Source: Rhypophila decipiens (lineage: Eukaryota > Ascomycota > Sordariomycetes > Sordariales > Naviculisporaceae). Taken from it: a DNA stretch of 64,000 nucleotides. This document shows positions 1 through 11,061 of the stretch, one piece after another. Within the stretch, counting starts at the first letter, position 1. The number at the start of each line of letters is the position of its first letter. Under the pieces are notes generated by a model. The model had not been told where the DNA came from and did no database searches. It saw only the letters and a list, made by a program, of their open reading frames with translations. The position numbers were made by a program, and so were the translations under genes. The stretch spans positions 62,001 to 126,000 of the forward strand of contig MU858100.1 of the NCBI GenBank assembly GCA_033297075.1, given 5' to 3'.

Positions 1-1
1 G

Positions 2-181
2 GCTATTCGCAAGTTTGATGAACAATACGGGGATGCTGGGCGTCAGCGCAAGAAGAAACGGGGGGTTATGGGGTTCGAGGTTGTCAAGGAACGCGGGGGG
101 AGTGAAGAGGCTAGGGTCAGGCAGGTGGTCACTACTGCTGCTGTTCCTGTGCCGCCGTCGGTTGAGCCGGTTCCTTCTTGA
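2..181 (+). CDS. C-terminal end of an unrecognised protein (partial)
   Basis: An open frame enters from the left edge and stops with TGA at 179-181, leaving 59 visible residues. The segment is basic, with a run of six basic residues (RKKKR preceded by R-Q) like a nuclear localisation signal. It then has a Val/Pro-rich tail ending in Val-Pro-Ser. No domain is recognisable in so short a piece, so no function is assigned. The stop lies about 2 kb from the convergent Tfb1 gene. Confidence 0.5.
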   Translation, partial: AIRKFDEQYGDAGRQRKKKRGVMGFEVVKERGGSEEARVRQVVTTAAVPVPPSVEPVPS

Positions 182-2128
182 TTCCTCGGCACAGAAGGAA
201 AAGAGTACGGAGACTTGTCTGGTCTGGTCTGGCTGGAAGTGTGTGGGATTGCATTTGCATGGCAATAAAATCACGTAGATTAGTCGAGCATGTAAATTGG
301 GAAATAGATACAAGACAAGGCTGGATGGATTGTGATGGATGATGATCTTGGGGGTGTATTTGTCGATAATGGGTTCCCCCGGAAGGGTTAGGAGGAGTTA
401 GTCTAATATGTGTATTGTATTGTATTGTATTATATCATGCGTCCATGCTGGGATGGGGGGGTGCGGCAACATGTATCCAGCATGGTCCCATAAGCATGTT
501 AGGCCGGCAACAGAGGTACTTTTTTATAAGTATTACATTGGCGGTAGTGCTGGTCACTCTGTTGCTTTGCGACATGCTGTTATGGCCGGAAAATGGGGTT
601 GTTTTCTAAGCCTTGTAATACAACATGGTGTTTTGGCCGGAAAATGGTGCTCATTTTCTAAGGCTTGTAATTCAATATGGTGTTAAAGCTAAAACAGGCT
701 TTTCCAGCCACAACATGCTTTTCCAGCCATGTTTTAATGGCCAAACCAGCAAAAAGGTCAATCCCTACCCCGATTGACCTTGTTTTACCCTACTCTTTTG
801 GTAGAGATAGAAGGTCAATTGAAGTAGCGATTTACTTGGTCCATGATTACAGGCATGTGCAGGCATCACAGACAATTCAATTACAAGGCATACGAAAAGT
901 GGGTCACGTTTAAATCGAACGGGGATGTCTCGAGTGCAATTGGAATACTGTTAATTGAGCTATGAATGAATACTATTTAACTATTTACAGGCGCGCGTGC
1001 GAGGGGCAGCTGAAAGTGAGGTTATATTGAGATGAAGAAGTCTTAGGAATAGTATGAAATTGTGGTGTTTAAGGCTGGTAAATGGGAAAGCCTGTAGAGT
1101 GGGAAAAATTGCAGGTGTGGAAGGCTTGTAATGGGAAGGTCTGTTGTATGGAAAACAGGATATTTCGGAAAATATGCTTAAAACCGCTAAAAATATAAAG
1201 GATTCGAGAAATATTATGTTCAACGAACATAGTCTCTACTATACAATAGAAGTTAGCGCCTTAACAGGTTTCATGAAGGCAGTCTTTTTCGGCTATTTTA
1301 CCACTTTTCCAGCGATTTTACCACTTTTCGCAGCCAATAGGCTTATAGTTATATGTTGCCGAACGGGGTGCTCCCTGCATGGGTGTGCATATGTCCTTGC
1401 CTTCTTTTCTATAATCGTACATGTTTGGAAGTAAACTGGAACAAAAAGTGTGGTATCAATACTTGCTTGTGATTTTTGAATGGAATATAGAGTTTATACT
1501 TAAAATTAAGCTCGTACACAAGTGACGTAGTCTTGCATCACAACCACGAAAACCAAGAATAAAGTTTTCTTTCATCATCATCAAAAAAAGATGGAATGTG
1601 GTACATATCAATATAGCATGCCATAGCATCTATGTCAATTATATTTTAGACTCAGTCGCCGTTGGTCCGTTTGTGTTCATAGCATTCATGAGAAAAGTGG
1701 TATCCATTCACCATTGAGAACGAGCAAAGTATGCCTCAAGTTTGTAGATGAGAGAGCAAGGATGATGATTCTAGATTAGCAATATCGTCTTCCACGCTTG
1801 TAGGGGAGATGTGACGGAGCAAAGGATGTCTGGCTTGTTTGCAACCTATTGCATAGGCCTCTATCCTGTAACTGTTTGTGGTTTGGTTGTGATGATGGTA
1901 TTCCGTTTTCCTTTCATTCTTCCATTCTTGTCCTGTAGCCCAGCCCAACCAACCGTACCAAAGCCGCTGATTTGATACAAACGAAGATGAGAAATAAAGA
2001 AAAGCGCTGGCTAAATAAAACGGCTGCCTGCCTTCTTGCCTTTGAAACGTATTCCAAATAAACTGCTCTCTTGTCTCCCCCGTCCCTCTATAGTTCTTCA
2101 ATCTCTAACCCTTATTTTGTTTTCGAGT
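182..2128. other. Intergenic region with decayed repeats
   Basis: No convincing gene is seen; open frames here are short and overlap each other. Two copies plus a fragment of a 51-bp unit lie at 572-690. A related phrase (AAGGCTTGTAAT with nearby GGGAAA) recurs around 1060-1140. A 20-bp-period direct duplication with the core TTTTACCACTTTTC occupies 1295-1329. The stretch is visibly richer in A+T than the flanking genes. Confidence 0.6.
572..690. repeat. 51-bp tandem repeat, about 2.3 copies
   Basis: Units begin at 572 and 623, with a degenerate third start at about 675. Each full unit carries ACATG-TGTT, then GGCCGGAAAATGG, then TTTTCTAAG-CTTGTAAT. The first two units differ at only a few positions. 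Confidence 0.75.
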
Positions 2129-4078
2129 CTACTTCTTCAACGCAGAAGAATAAAGCCCCTGCGCATGATTCAGCGCCGCCAGCGTGGTCGCAAAAAAAGC
2201 CATGACGGCATTCTTGCCGCCTCTCACGGGGATATACCTAAGCTTCTTACCGCTCTTCTTGTAATGCTCCTTGATGTCTTGTTTGCGCTGATTATCCAGC
2301 TTGACCCTCGTAGCTTCAGCCTCCTCCGCGAGCGCCCCGATCCTGTCGATCGACCTCTTCACCGCGTCGGCGTAATACGCCACCTCCTCGGTGCGCTTGG
2401 CGTCTCCCGAGAGAAAGGAGTTCCAGAATTGCTTGACAAACTCAACACTGGTAGCATTGGTTATTAGACATTTCTGTGTGAGATCGGGCGGGATATCCAT
2501 CGGGCTGAGCTCGTCCGTGTCGAGGCCGTACATTTCCGTCTTGGTCTTTTCCAGGCTTTCGAAAATCTGGTCCGTGGCTGCCTTTCTGGCCGCGCGGGAG
2601 CCGACATGGGCCCCTTTCTTGACACCGTCGGGCGCTTCCGTGTCGCTGTCGCTGTCATCGTCGATGCCGATCAATTTCTGCAGGTCGGCCCCACCGCTGG
2701 CGTCCTTGTCCATGATTTCCATATCACTCTGGAGGTCGAACATGACCTCGGCGGGCGTCTGTTTCGCGTACATTTTGGATTCCTCTGATATCCCCGAGCT
2801 CTGGTTCTGAAAGAAGTCGTTGTGTTTGTCCACGTTGAGAGCTATCTTCTGCATCTCGGCCTCATCCCTCAGATCCCGGAGGGCGAGCTCTTGGAAGGTG
2901 TTGTCTAGACTGGCGTCCCCGTCGTCTCCTCCTCCTCCTGCCGCTGCTGATACGACGAGCTTACCATCTGTCGGCGCTACCTCAGCCATGATCTTCTCGC
3001 TCAGGCTGTTTAGCGTCCTGATGATGGGCACGTTTTTCCTAGGTCTCATCTCGACGTCTTGGCGGTTGCCTCTCTTGAACCCGCCCTGGTTCTCCTCGTT
3101 GGCTTCCACGTCGATGATATGCGGGACCTGCGAGGCCGTGATCTTGCTCGCGAAGCCCATGGTGTTGTCCGCCTCGCTGTACTTGTCAAAGAGAGGATCT
3201 TGGCCTCCGTCTCTTTCAAGGATACGCTCTCCCCTGAGCTTCTTGGACAGACGGCTGAGGAAAAAGCGAGACCAGAAGTCTCCCTCACTTAAAGGCTTGG
3301 GAACATTTTCATTATATATTCTCTTCACGAGCGGGTGCTGCTGGAAAATCATCTGGACTTGCTCTTTTACAAGGCTCAGTTTAAGCTCCCCGTCAACAAC
3401 CCGGGGCTTGATGGTAGAGAGAATATTGTAGGCGCCCTTGGACTGGTTCAGCTCGATGGCATGCGCTCGCAGGAGGCCAACACGGTTTGACCAGAACTGG
3501 GCGTCAAAGGCGGCATCAGATATGGATTCAGGCTTGGTCGACCTGGCCTCGACGTAGACCTGGCTGAGGCTTGAGTCTTTCTTGAGAAGGGACAGTTGGA
3601 GCTCGGCATCCTTCATCAAGGTGCTATCGTCAAACCAGCGGGCTATCGACGGTTTGGCGTTTGCTGCACTAGCCACCGACATGGCAGCCGAAGCACCAGC
3701 AGAGCCGCCATTGCTGCTGGTTCCCTGATTCAGCGGCTTCGGTATGTTTGGATCGTCGCCTCGGGCCAGGGCGAGAAGCTCGGCGATGAGATCTCTGATG
3801 GCATTCGCCTCTGCTCTGGCATTGGTGGTCGACGTGTAGTGGAAGAGATAAGGTATAGCTTCACCGTCATCTGTCCGAGGATTCTCAAAGACCTTCAGGA
3901 TCACCTTGGGGCTCGTGTCGGGCGTCTGCTGGACCTTTCCGATGCTGGCCACGGCCAGCGAGACCACAGGAGGGCCGGTGCCAGCGCCAGGACTCCATAT
4001 TAGGTACTTTTTGTCGTCGGTGAATGTGATGACACCGTCCTTCTTCTTATAGGAAGCCGAGCCTCGCGGAACGGCCAT
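2129..4078 (-). CDS. tfb1: TFIIH core subunit Tfb1 (p62)
   Basis: Intronless gene for 649 residues. Tfb1/p62 is a structural subunit of core TFIIH, used in RNA polymerase II promoter opening and nucleotide excision repair. The N-terminal 110 or so residues form the PH domain, which in this family binds acidic activation domains and repair factors; the LIWSPG and VSLAVASIGKVQQ segments are typical. Two BSD-like segments follow around residues 145-210 (ending in QFWSNR) and 235-290 (GDFWSRFF), each with the Phe-Trp pair. The C-terminal third is helical and includes a conserved QFWNSFLSGD segment. ATG at 4078 is the first in the frame and precedes the PH domain directly. It is divergent from the KGD1 gene across about 1.4 kb. 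Confidence 0.93.
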   Translation of the reverse strand: MAVPRGSASYKKKDGVITFTDDKKYLIWSPGAGTGPPVVSLAVASIGKVQQTPDTSPKVILKVFENPRTDDGEAIPYLFHYTSTTNARAEANAIRDLIAELLALARGDDPNIPKPLNQGTSSNGGSAGASAAMSVASAANAKPSIARWFDDSTLMKDAELQLSLLKKDSSLSQVYVEARSTKPESISDAAFDAQFWSNRVGLLRAHAIELNQSKGAYNILSTIKPRVVDGELKLSLVKEQVQMIFQQHPLVKRIYNENVPKPLSEGDFWSRFFLSRLSKKLRGERILERDGGQDPLFDKYSEADNTMGFASKITASQVPHIIDVEANEENQGGFKRGNRQDVEMRPRKNVPIIRTLNSLSEKIMAEVAPTDGKLVVSAAAGGGGDDGDASLDNTFQELALRDLRDEAEMQKIALNVDKHNDFFQNQSSGISEESKMYAKQTPAEVMFDLQSDMEIMDKDASGGADLQKLIGIDDDSDSDTEAPDGVKKGAHVGSRAARKAATDQIFESLEKTKTEMYGLDTDELSPMDIPPDLTQKCLITNATSVEFVKQFWNSFLSGDAKRTEEVAYYADAVKRSIDRIGALAEEAEATRVKLDNQRKQDIKEHYKKSGKKLRYIPVRGGKNAVMAFFATTLAALNHAQGLYSSALKK

Positions 4079-5466
4079 ACTGGCGGGTCCCTGTTCCGCG
4101 AGTTGGCCCTCAGCTCAGCTGTGATATCCGTGATGCAACTTTGTATTAGGTTGGAGACAATTTTGACTTGATGAGCTGAGCCAGTCCCGTGAGAATGTCC
4201 AGAAAAATGCAGATGCTCGACTGATCCTTCAACCGATTGCTGCCTTGAAACGCCCACGCCTCGCCTCGCCTTTCCTCGCCTCGCCGCCTGATCGCGATTT
4301 GGAGGTCCCCGTCAGCCAACACCACTAGCGATTAACGATTAGATAATAGAAAAAAGCGGGTTGCAACCTGTCAGCCCTGGCAACTCTGGGGATTAATTAT
4401 CCAGGCGTTGGATGGGTTCTCGGTCTTTGGTCGGGTGACTGGAGCAAAAAATAAGTTGCCAAGCGGCTACTTGCATCAGAGAGCGTTGTCAATGGAGTGC
4501 AGCTTTGTCTGAAGAGTCAGTCTGCACGAATGAGAATTGAGAGGTTTTTGTTTGCAACTTGCAGCTAGAAGCGCACTTCGGGCATTCGGATAAGTCGGTG
4601 TCTGGGAAGTTGCAACTCTAGCACTCTGGATTTTCTTGGAGATGGCGATTAAATGCCGGGTGCGATCCACCTATATGTGGGACGGAGAGCGGTTTTTTGG
4701 CTTATCTGATAATGTGACTGAGTCGAGAAAAGCAAGCAGGAAAGATTGGAGTTCCCAAGAGCCCTTACATGCCAATTCAAAAACGAAGAGGAAGGTCCCG
4801 GACAAAGGGATTATTTCCATTTCATCTCATCTCTTCAACAAGGGGCCATTGTTAGTGTGTCAAAGTGTCATTCAGTCTGATGTGGCTGCACGAATGGGCT
4901 CTGTATTGGCTAGCGTGTACTGTAAACCCGTACAGTTGCCGTCCGATTGAACCCGTGACGTTGAAGCCGCCGGGTTTGGTACCGCAAGCGTGTGGGACTT
5001 GTAAAAATCCGGGTGTGGTCGTGGACGCACGGCAGGGATTCAGTGGCTGCACGGAAGCTTTGCTCCCCCTGCAAGTCAAGGCTGTCCCCCGGACGGCAGA
5101 AACCAGTCCTGTTTGGTTTATGACCACGGGGAACGATGACGGCAAATCTCTTTTTTTTTGATTGCTTCTCTCTCCTCCCATCATCAACGACTTGAACCTC
5201 CCTCAACCTCCAAATTCCCGGGGAAGACGATCAGGCTTCTCCTTCCGCTTCCGATATCCATTACGCTGGTACTGGTACGGCACTAAAGACTTACTCCGCC
5301 GCTCCTTCTTGCGCGACAATTCTATTCTTTCTCGGTGTCACTGTCCTTGTACATTAACATTACCCCGGACCTGATCCCCTTTTTCTTGTTTGTCGCATTT
5401 TCTTCTCTTCCTCTTGATCCACGACCCATTTAATAGCCGCACACATCGACACAAAAGCCAGCCACC
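4079..5466. other. Divergent promoter region between tfb1 and kgd1
   Basis: No gene is supported. A CGCCT-type pentamer repeat occupies roughly 4256-4292, close to the tfb1 start. The last 300 bp before the kgd1 ATG are C/T-rich, like the long leaders of filamentous fungal genes. Small open frames at 4636-5206 overlap on both strands and look fortuitous. Confidence 0.5.
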
Positions 5467-8400
5467 ATGCTGCGCACCTCCATCAAAGTGCTGCAAGGCG
5501 CTGCGGCGTCTTCACGATGCCTCTCGATATCTGCCCGGGCCACCATCAAGCCCATGGTCCGTCGCCCGCTGGCTGCGGCTTTCCAGAAACGGTTCGAGAG
5601 CGCGTTATCGAACCCTCCCGATGCAAACGACAACTTCCTCCAGGGCAACTCGGCCAACTATATCGACGAGATGTATGTGCAGTGGAAGCAGGACCCCAAG
5701 AGCGTCCATGTGTCATGGCAGGTCTACTTCAAGAACATGGAGAGCGGCGACATGCCCATCTCCCAGGCCTTCACTCCTCCTCCTTCCCTGGTTCCCGGCG
5801 CCGCCGTCCCGGCTCTGGCTGCTGGCTCCGGAGTAGGCATCGGCGAGGGCTCTGACGTGACCAACCATCTCAAGGTCCAGCTCCTCGTTCGTGCGTACCA
5901 GGCCCGTGGACACAACAAGGCCAAGATCGATCCCCTCGGCATCCGTAACGAGTCCAAGGGCTTCGGCAACATCAAGCCCAAGGAGCTGTCGCTTGAGTAC
6001 TACCAGTTCACCGAGAAGGATCTGGATACCGAATACACACTGGGACCCGGTATCCTGCCTCGCTTCAAGAAGGATGGCCGTGAGAAGATGACGCTCCGCG
6101 AGATCGTTGCTGCTTGCGAGCAAATCTACTGCGGCGCATACGGTGTCGAGTTTATCCACATTCCCGACAGGGAAAAGTGCGACTGGCTGCGGGAGCGTCT
6201 CGAGGTTCCCCAGCCCTTCAAGTACTCGATTGACGAGAAGCGCCGGATTCTTGACCGTCTGATTTGGAGCTCGAGCTTCGAGTCTTTCCTTGCCACCAAG
6301 TATCCCAACGACAAGCGTTTCGGTCTCGAGGGCTGCGAGACCCTCGTGCCCGGCATGAAGGCTCTCATCGACCGCAGCGTCGACTATGGCGTCAAGGATA
6401 TTGTCATTGGTATGCCTCATCGTGGTCGTCTCAACGTGCTGAGTAACGTGGTCCGCAAGCCCAACGAGTCGATCTTCAGCGAATTCGCCGGCACCTCCGG
6501 AGCCGAGGACGAGGGTTCTGGCGACGTCAAGTACCATCTGGGTATGAACTTTGAGCGTCCCACGCCCTCCGGCAAGCGGGTCCAGTTGTCCCTGGTGGCC
6601 AACCCCTCCCATCTTGAGGCCGAGGATCCCGTTGTCCTCGGAAAGGTCCGCGCCATCCAGCACTACAACAACGACGAGCAGACCCACCGCAGTGCCATGG
6701 CTGTCCTCCTCCACGGTGATGCCGCCTTCGCCGCCCAGGGTGTCGTCTACGAATGTCTCGGTTTCCACTCTCTGCCCGCCTTCTCCACTGGCGGCACCAT
6801 CCATCTGGTCGTCAACAACCAGATCGGTTTCACCACCGACCCTCGTTTCGCCCGCTCGACCGCCTACTGCACCGACATTGCAAAGGCCATCGACGCACCT
6901 GTCTTCCACGTCAATGCCGATAATGTCGAGGCCGTTAACTTCGTGTGCCAGCTGGCTGCCGACTGGCGCGCCGAGTTCAAGCAGGACGTTATTATCGACC
7001 TGGTATGCTACAGGAAACACGGCCACAACGAGACGGACCAGCCGTCCTTCACCCAGCCGCTCATGTACAAGCGCATCAGCTCCCACGAGCCCCAAATCGA
7101 CATCTATGTCAACCAACTTATGAAGGAGGGCACTTTCACCAAGGAGGACATCGAGGAGCACAAGCAGTGGGTGTGGGGCATGTTGGAGGAGAGCTTTTCC
7201 AAGTCCAAGGACTACCAGCCCACCTCCAAGGAGTGGACCACCAGTGCCTGGAACGGCTTCAAGTCGCCCAAGGAGCTCGCAACCGAGGTGCTTCCCCATA
7301 ACCCCACTGGTGTCGACCAAAAGACGCTGGAGCACATTGGAACTGTCATCGGCAGCACTCCCGAAGGCTTCAACGTCCATCGCAACCTGAAGCGTATTCT
7401 GTCCAACCGCACCAAGTCGGTTGTTGAGGGCAAGAACATCGACTGGTCGACTGCTGAGGCTCTGGCTTTCGGAACCTTGGTTACCGAGGGACGCCATGTC
7501 CGCATCTCGGGCCAGGACGTCGAGCGTGGTACCTTCTCGCAGCGCCATGCCGTCTTCCACGACCAGGAGACCGAGGACACGTACACTCCTCTGCAGCACA
7601 TCAGCAAGGACCAGGGCAAGTTTGTCATTTCCAACTCGTCCCTCAGCGAGTTCGGTGCTCTCGGTTTCGAGTACGGCTACTCTTTGACCGACCCTAACGG
7701 CTTCATCATGTGGGAGGCCCAGTTCGGTGACTTTGCCAACAACGCCCAATGCATCTTTGATCAGTTCCTTGCTTCTGGTGAGGCCAAGTGGATGCAGCGC
7801 ACTGGTCTCGTTGTCTCTCTGCCCCACGGCTATGACGGCCAAGGTCCCGAGCACTCTTCCGGACGTATCGAGCGTTTCCTCCAGCTTTGCAACGAGGATC
7901 CCCGTATCTTCCCCTCGGCCGACAAACTCAACCGTCAACACCAGGACAGCAACATGCAGGTTGCCTACATGACTGAGCCCTCTAACCTGTTCCACATTCT
8001 CCGCCGCCAGATGAACAGGCAGTTCCGCAAGCGTAAGCAATTTTCTGTCTTGTCACACTTTTGAAATAACCGATGCTAACTCGACACAGCCCTTATCATC
8101 TTCTTCTCCAAGTCCCTTCTTCGTCATCCTCTCGCTCGCTCAAGCATTGAGGAGTTCACCGGTGACTCGCAGTTCAGATGGATCATCCCCGACCCTGCTC
8201 ACGAGTCCGGTGCCATCAAGGCCGCCGAGGAGATTGAGCGCGTCATTCTCTGCTCTGGTCAGGTCTACGCGGCGCTGCATAAGTACCGCGCCGACAACAA
8301 GATCGACAACGTGGCCATCACCCGCATTGAGCAGCTCCACCCCTTCCCATGGGAGCAGCTCCGTGACAACCTCGACCAGTACTCCAACGCCAAGACCATC

Positions 8401-8631
8401 GTCTGGGCCCAGGAGGAACCCCTGAACGCTGGTGCATGGAGTTATACCCAGCCTCGTATCGAGACTCTGCTCAACCACACCGAGCACCACGACCGGAAGC
8501 ACGTCATGTATGCCGGTCGCAGCCCTAGCGCCTCTGTCGCCACGGGCATCAAGTCCTCGCACACCAGAGAGGAGCAGGAGCTGTTGGAGATGGCTTTTAC
8601 TGTCAAGCAGGACAAGCTCAAGGGAGAGTAA
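5467..8631 (+). CDS. kgd1: 2-oxoglutarate dehydrogenase E1 component, mitochondrial
   Basis: Two exons, 5467-8032 and 8090-8631, give 1035 residues. The 57-bp intron (8033-8089) has GTAAGC, a GCTAAC branch site and CACAG. The protein is the thiamine-diphosphate-dependent E1 subunit of the TCA-cycle 2-oxoglutarate dehydrogenase complex. Residues 1-45 form a basic, Ser/Ala-rich matrix-targeting sequence. The E1 N-terminal helix ([14 protein letters not shown]) follows. The ThDP-binding region runs from GDAAF (about 417) to NNQIGF (about 450). A transketolase-like pyrimidine-binding domain begins near residue 660 ([14 protein letters not shown]). The final exon supplies the C-terminal domain. 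The start ATG sits in GCCACCATG. Length matches the family. Confidence 0.97.
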
Positions 8632-9129
8632 AGTAACAAAAGCGGAGAGGTGATGATGACTAATGGATACCTTTCAGTAAAAAGAACTTGCATAAAAATA
8701 AGGAAGAGAGTGAAGGATTCCGATGGAGCAGGCTGAAGTAATCAATTCATAGATAGACTCGTTCATTGGGAATAGGTGCAACTGAAACGCTTTTTGTTTT
8801 CTTTCTCTTTTTCCCTTTACTGTAATTATTACTGTGTTGTCCTTTTTATTTCTTTTGGTTGGGTATGGGTGGTAGATAGCCCTAGGCAGCAGCAACTGTA
8901 TTAACTCGCACTCTCTTTTAGTCAAGCGTTTGTCTGTTTGATCGAATTTGATGTCTGTACTTTTTATGTTGACATACGATACATGATGCACTGGGGACTT
9001 GTCTTGACTGCTTGTGGAATTGGTGGGTATAAATGTTCTATTGGCTTCATGATGGATCTATATATCATTTATCGCGACCCCTTTCATTCGCAAAGCAGCT
9101 TTACATACTGTCTTCCTTGCCAGATATCA
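8632..9129. other. Spacer between convergent kgd1 and cia1
   Basis: This A/T-rich spacer holds the 3' ends of two convergent genes. An A-rich CATAAAAATAAGG stretch about 60 bp past the kgd1 stop may act in polyadenylation. No other gene is seen. Confidence 0.5.
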
Positions 9130-10446
9130 TCATTGCGTGGTGACTTTCCATGGCCTAATCACGCCGTCGTCGCCCGTCGTAACGAGCATCTCTTCCTCGC
9201 CTTTCCGTTCCGCGCCGCTGTCGAATCGTTTACACCAGGTGATGTGGTTGATCTCGTATGGTCCATGCGCAACTGGTACAGTGGTGAGTACCTTCCATGC
9301 CGGCGAAGCGGAATCTTTTGTTTCGGCATCAGCTGCTGTGTTTGCCATCTCAGTATCCCCGTCCGCCTCAACTTCAGCATAAAGCGCAATAGTCCCGTCA
9401 CTGCCCGTGCTAGCAATCATGCCCGTCTTTGCGCTCCACGTAGCAGAGTAAATCTCTCGCGTGTGGACCTTGGGCAAAACAGCCGTACATTCCCAGTCTT
9501 CTCGCAATGATCGTCTCATGGTATTCGGGATTCCTCCCAATCCACTCCTGAAAATCGAACCTGCCGTCGCACCAGAACCAGTATCTGCTTCTTCCCCCTC
9601 CTCCTCTGGCTCCTCCTTTAGACTCCAAATCCTAATACTCCCATCCGCCGACCAAGTAAGCAGTCTAGGAAACTTATCCCCCCTCCGTGGGCAACTCTCG
9701 AACTGCAGTCCCCAAACCGTGCCGTTATGACCCTCCAAACAAGCCACACAAACCCATTCCCCTTCCCCCTCCTCGCGCCATATCCGAACGGTATTATCAT
9801 AACTCGCCGACGCAAGCACGTCCGCGCTATATTTTCCCCTAGCACCCTTTGTTCGTCCCGGAACGTCAGGGGCCCACGCTACTGCCTTGACATCTGCGTC
9901 ATGGTCATTTAGTACCGCGAGAGTTTCCCACTCATCATCGTCATCTTCGACACCAACGTCTTCCCATATCCAGACTGTTTTATCCCGGCTACAGGTCGCG
10001 AGGAATTGTCCTGATGGTGAAAACGCCACGCTCTTGATTTCATTCTCATGCCCCTCCAGCACAAGATTAAACTCCCAATCCTCTTTCGCTTCTTCTTCCT
10101 CTTCCCCCTCCTGTGGTTTGGTGACATCCACTTCTAACCGCTCCCCACTCGTCACCTCATTGTTGTCCCCGTTCCAGCTCCATAATCCGGCCGAAGCGTC
10201 AAAACTACCGGTGACCAGTCGGAGTTGGTGGGATTTGAGCCCTGGCTGCCAGGTAACGGTCCGCACGGAGCGGGAATGGCCACCGGTCAGGGCGGAATGT
10301 TTGGATAGAGTCGAGAGAGAGAATACCGTCACGGAATTGGCGTGCGCTGTGGCGAGGAGAGGTAATGTCGGATGGGGGACGGACGCCCAGGCTCGTTGGT
10401 AGAGGTCTGGTGTGAAGGGGGGGAGGGGCTCGATTTTGGCGCCCAT
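9130..10446 (-). CDS. cia1: Cytosolic Fe-S cluster assembly WD40 protein Cia1
   Basis: Intronless, 438 residues from the ATG at 10446. The frame is open upstream to 10599, but the preceding 51 residues are low-complexity and the MGAKIEPLPPFTPDLYQRAW start fits the family. Seven WD40-type repeats can be followed, for example VLEGHENEIKSVAFSPSG with KTVWIWE, and VLNDHDADVKAVAW with NTVRIWREEGEGEW. An acidic Glu-rich insert lies before the second of these. The protein should form a beta-propeller that docks the CIA targeting complex (Cia1-Cia2-Mms19) onto cytosolic and nuclear Fe-S apoproteins. The HENEIKSV phrase supports Cia1 over other WD40 proteins. Confidence 0.87.
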   Translation of the reverse strand: MGAKIEPLPPFTPDLYQRAWASVPHPTLPLLATAHANSVTVFSLSTLSKHSALTGGHSRSVRTVTWQPGLKSHQLRLVTGSFDASAGLWSWNGDNNEVTSGERLEVDVTKPQEGEEEEEAKEDWEFNLVLEGHENEIKSVAFSPSGQFLATCSRDKTVWIWEDVGVEDDDDEWETLAVLNDHDADVKAVAWAPDVPGRTKGARGKYSADVLASASYDNTVRIWREEGEGEWVCVACLEGHNGTVWGLQFESCPRRGDKFPRLLTWSADGSIRIWSLKEEPEEEGEEADTGSGATAGSIFRSGLGGIPNTMRRSLREDWECTAVLPKVHTREIYSATWSAKTGMIASTGSDGTIALYAEVEADGDTEMANTAADAETKDSASPAWKVLTTVPVAHGPYEINHITWCKRFDSGAERKGEEEMLVTTGDDGVIRPWKVTTQ

Positions 10447-11061
10447 TTTTCTTTTTTGGGAGGTCGAAGGTCGAGGTTTGATTGGTTGTGAATTGCGCTT
10501 TTGGTAGGTGGTTTCTTGTTGGGATTCTTTTGCTGTTACTGGACTGTCCTTTCGCGTGAGAGGATATACTGAATGAGAGGAAAGGTGTTTTGCGCGCAAA
10601 AGGTTGCGATTCTTAAGAAGGTACTTCCAAGTTGAAGCCGTGGATAGTGGGGTGGATTTTCTGGAGAATAGTGGGGCAGCGTCCGATGCCGCCTTGCTTC
10701 AGGGCGGCCCCACCAAGGCCATTGTAACAGAATGACTTACAAATACTGTCAAGAAATCTTCAGCCTTGTAATATCCATAGTTATGCTATATAGCGATATG
10801 TGTATGTTCTGTGGTAGCTAAGTATGTTGAACTGTCCTTGTAGTTAACAGGATAAACGGAAACCCTAAATCATGCCCGTCGACCAAGTCATTGTCATACC
10901 GAGGCTGTGACATCAAATGCAACTCCTTTCGTCCAAGTACCTGCCCAATACCCAAGCCCCCTGAACGCCGCCTGCATCGTGGATTACTTACTAAAGATGC
11001 GAAAGAGGAAGGCAAAAAGGAAAAGAAACCCAATAGGAAACAATCATAGGAGAATTGGGCG
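10447..11061. other. Spacer between cia1 and clpX
   Basis: This stretch contains the cia1 promoter and the clpX 3' region. No additional gene or repeat is seen. Confidence 0.5.

Noticed and set aside
2606..3431. Several + strand open frames inside tfb1
   Set aside because: They are antisense shadows of the tfb1 coding sequence.
5713..8040. 775-codon open frame on the minus strand
   Set aside because: It lies opposite the kgd1 coding region. Strong codon bias of that gene removes antisense stops, and the translation is Leu/Val/Gly-rich without domains.
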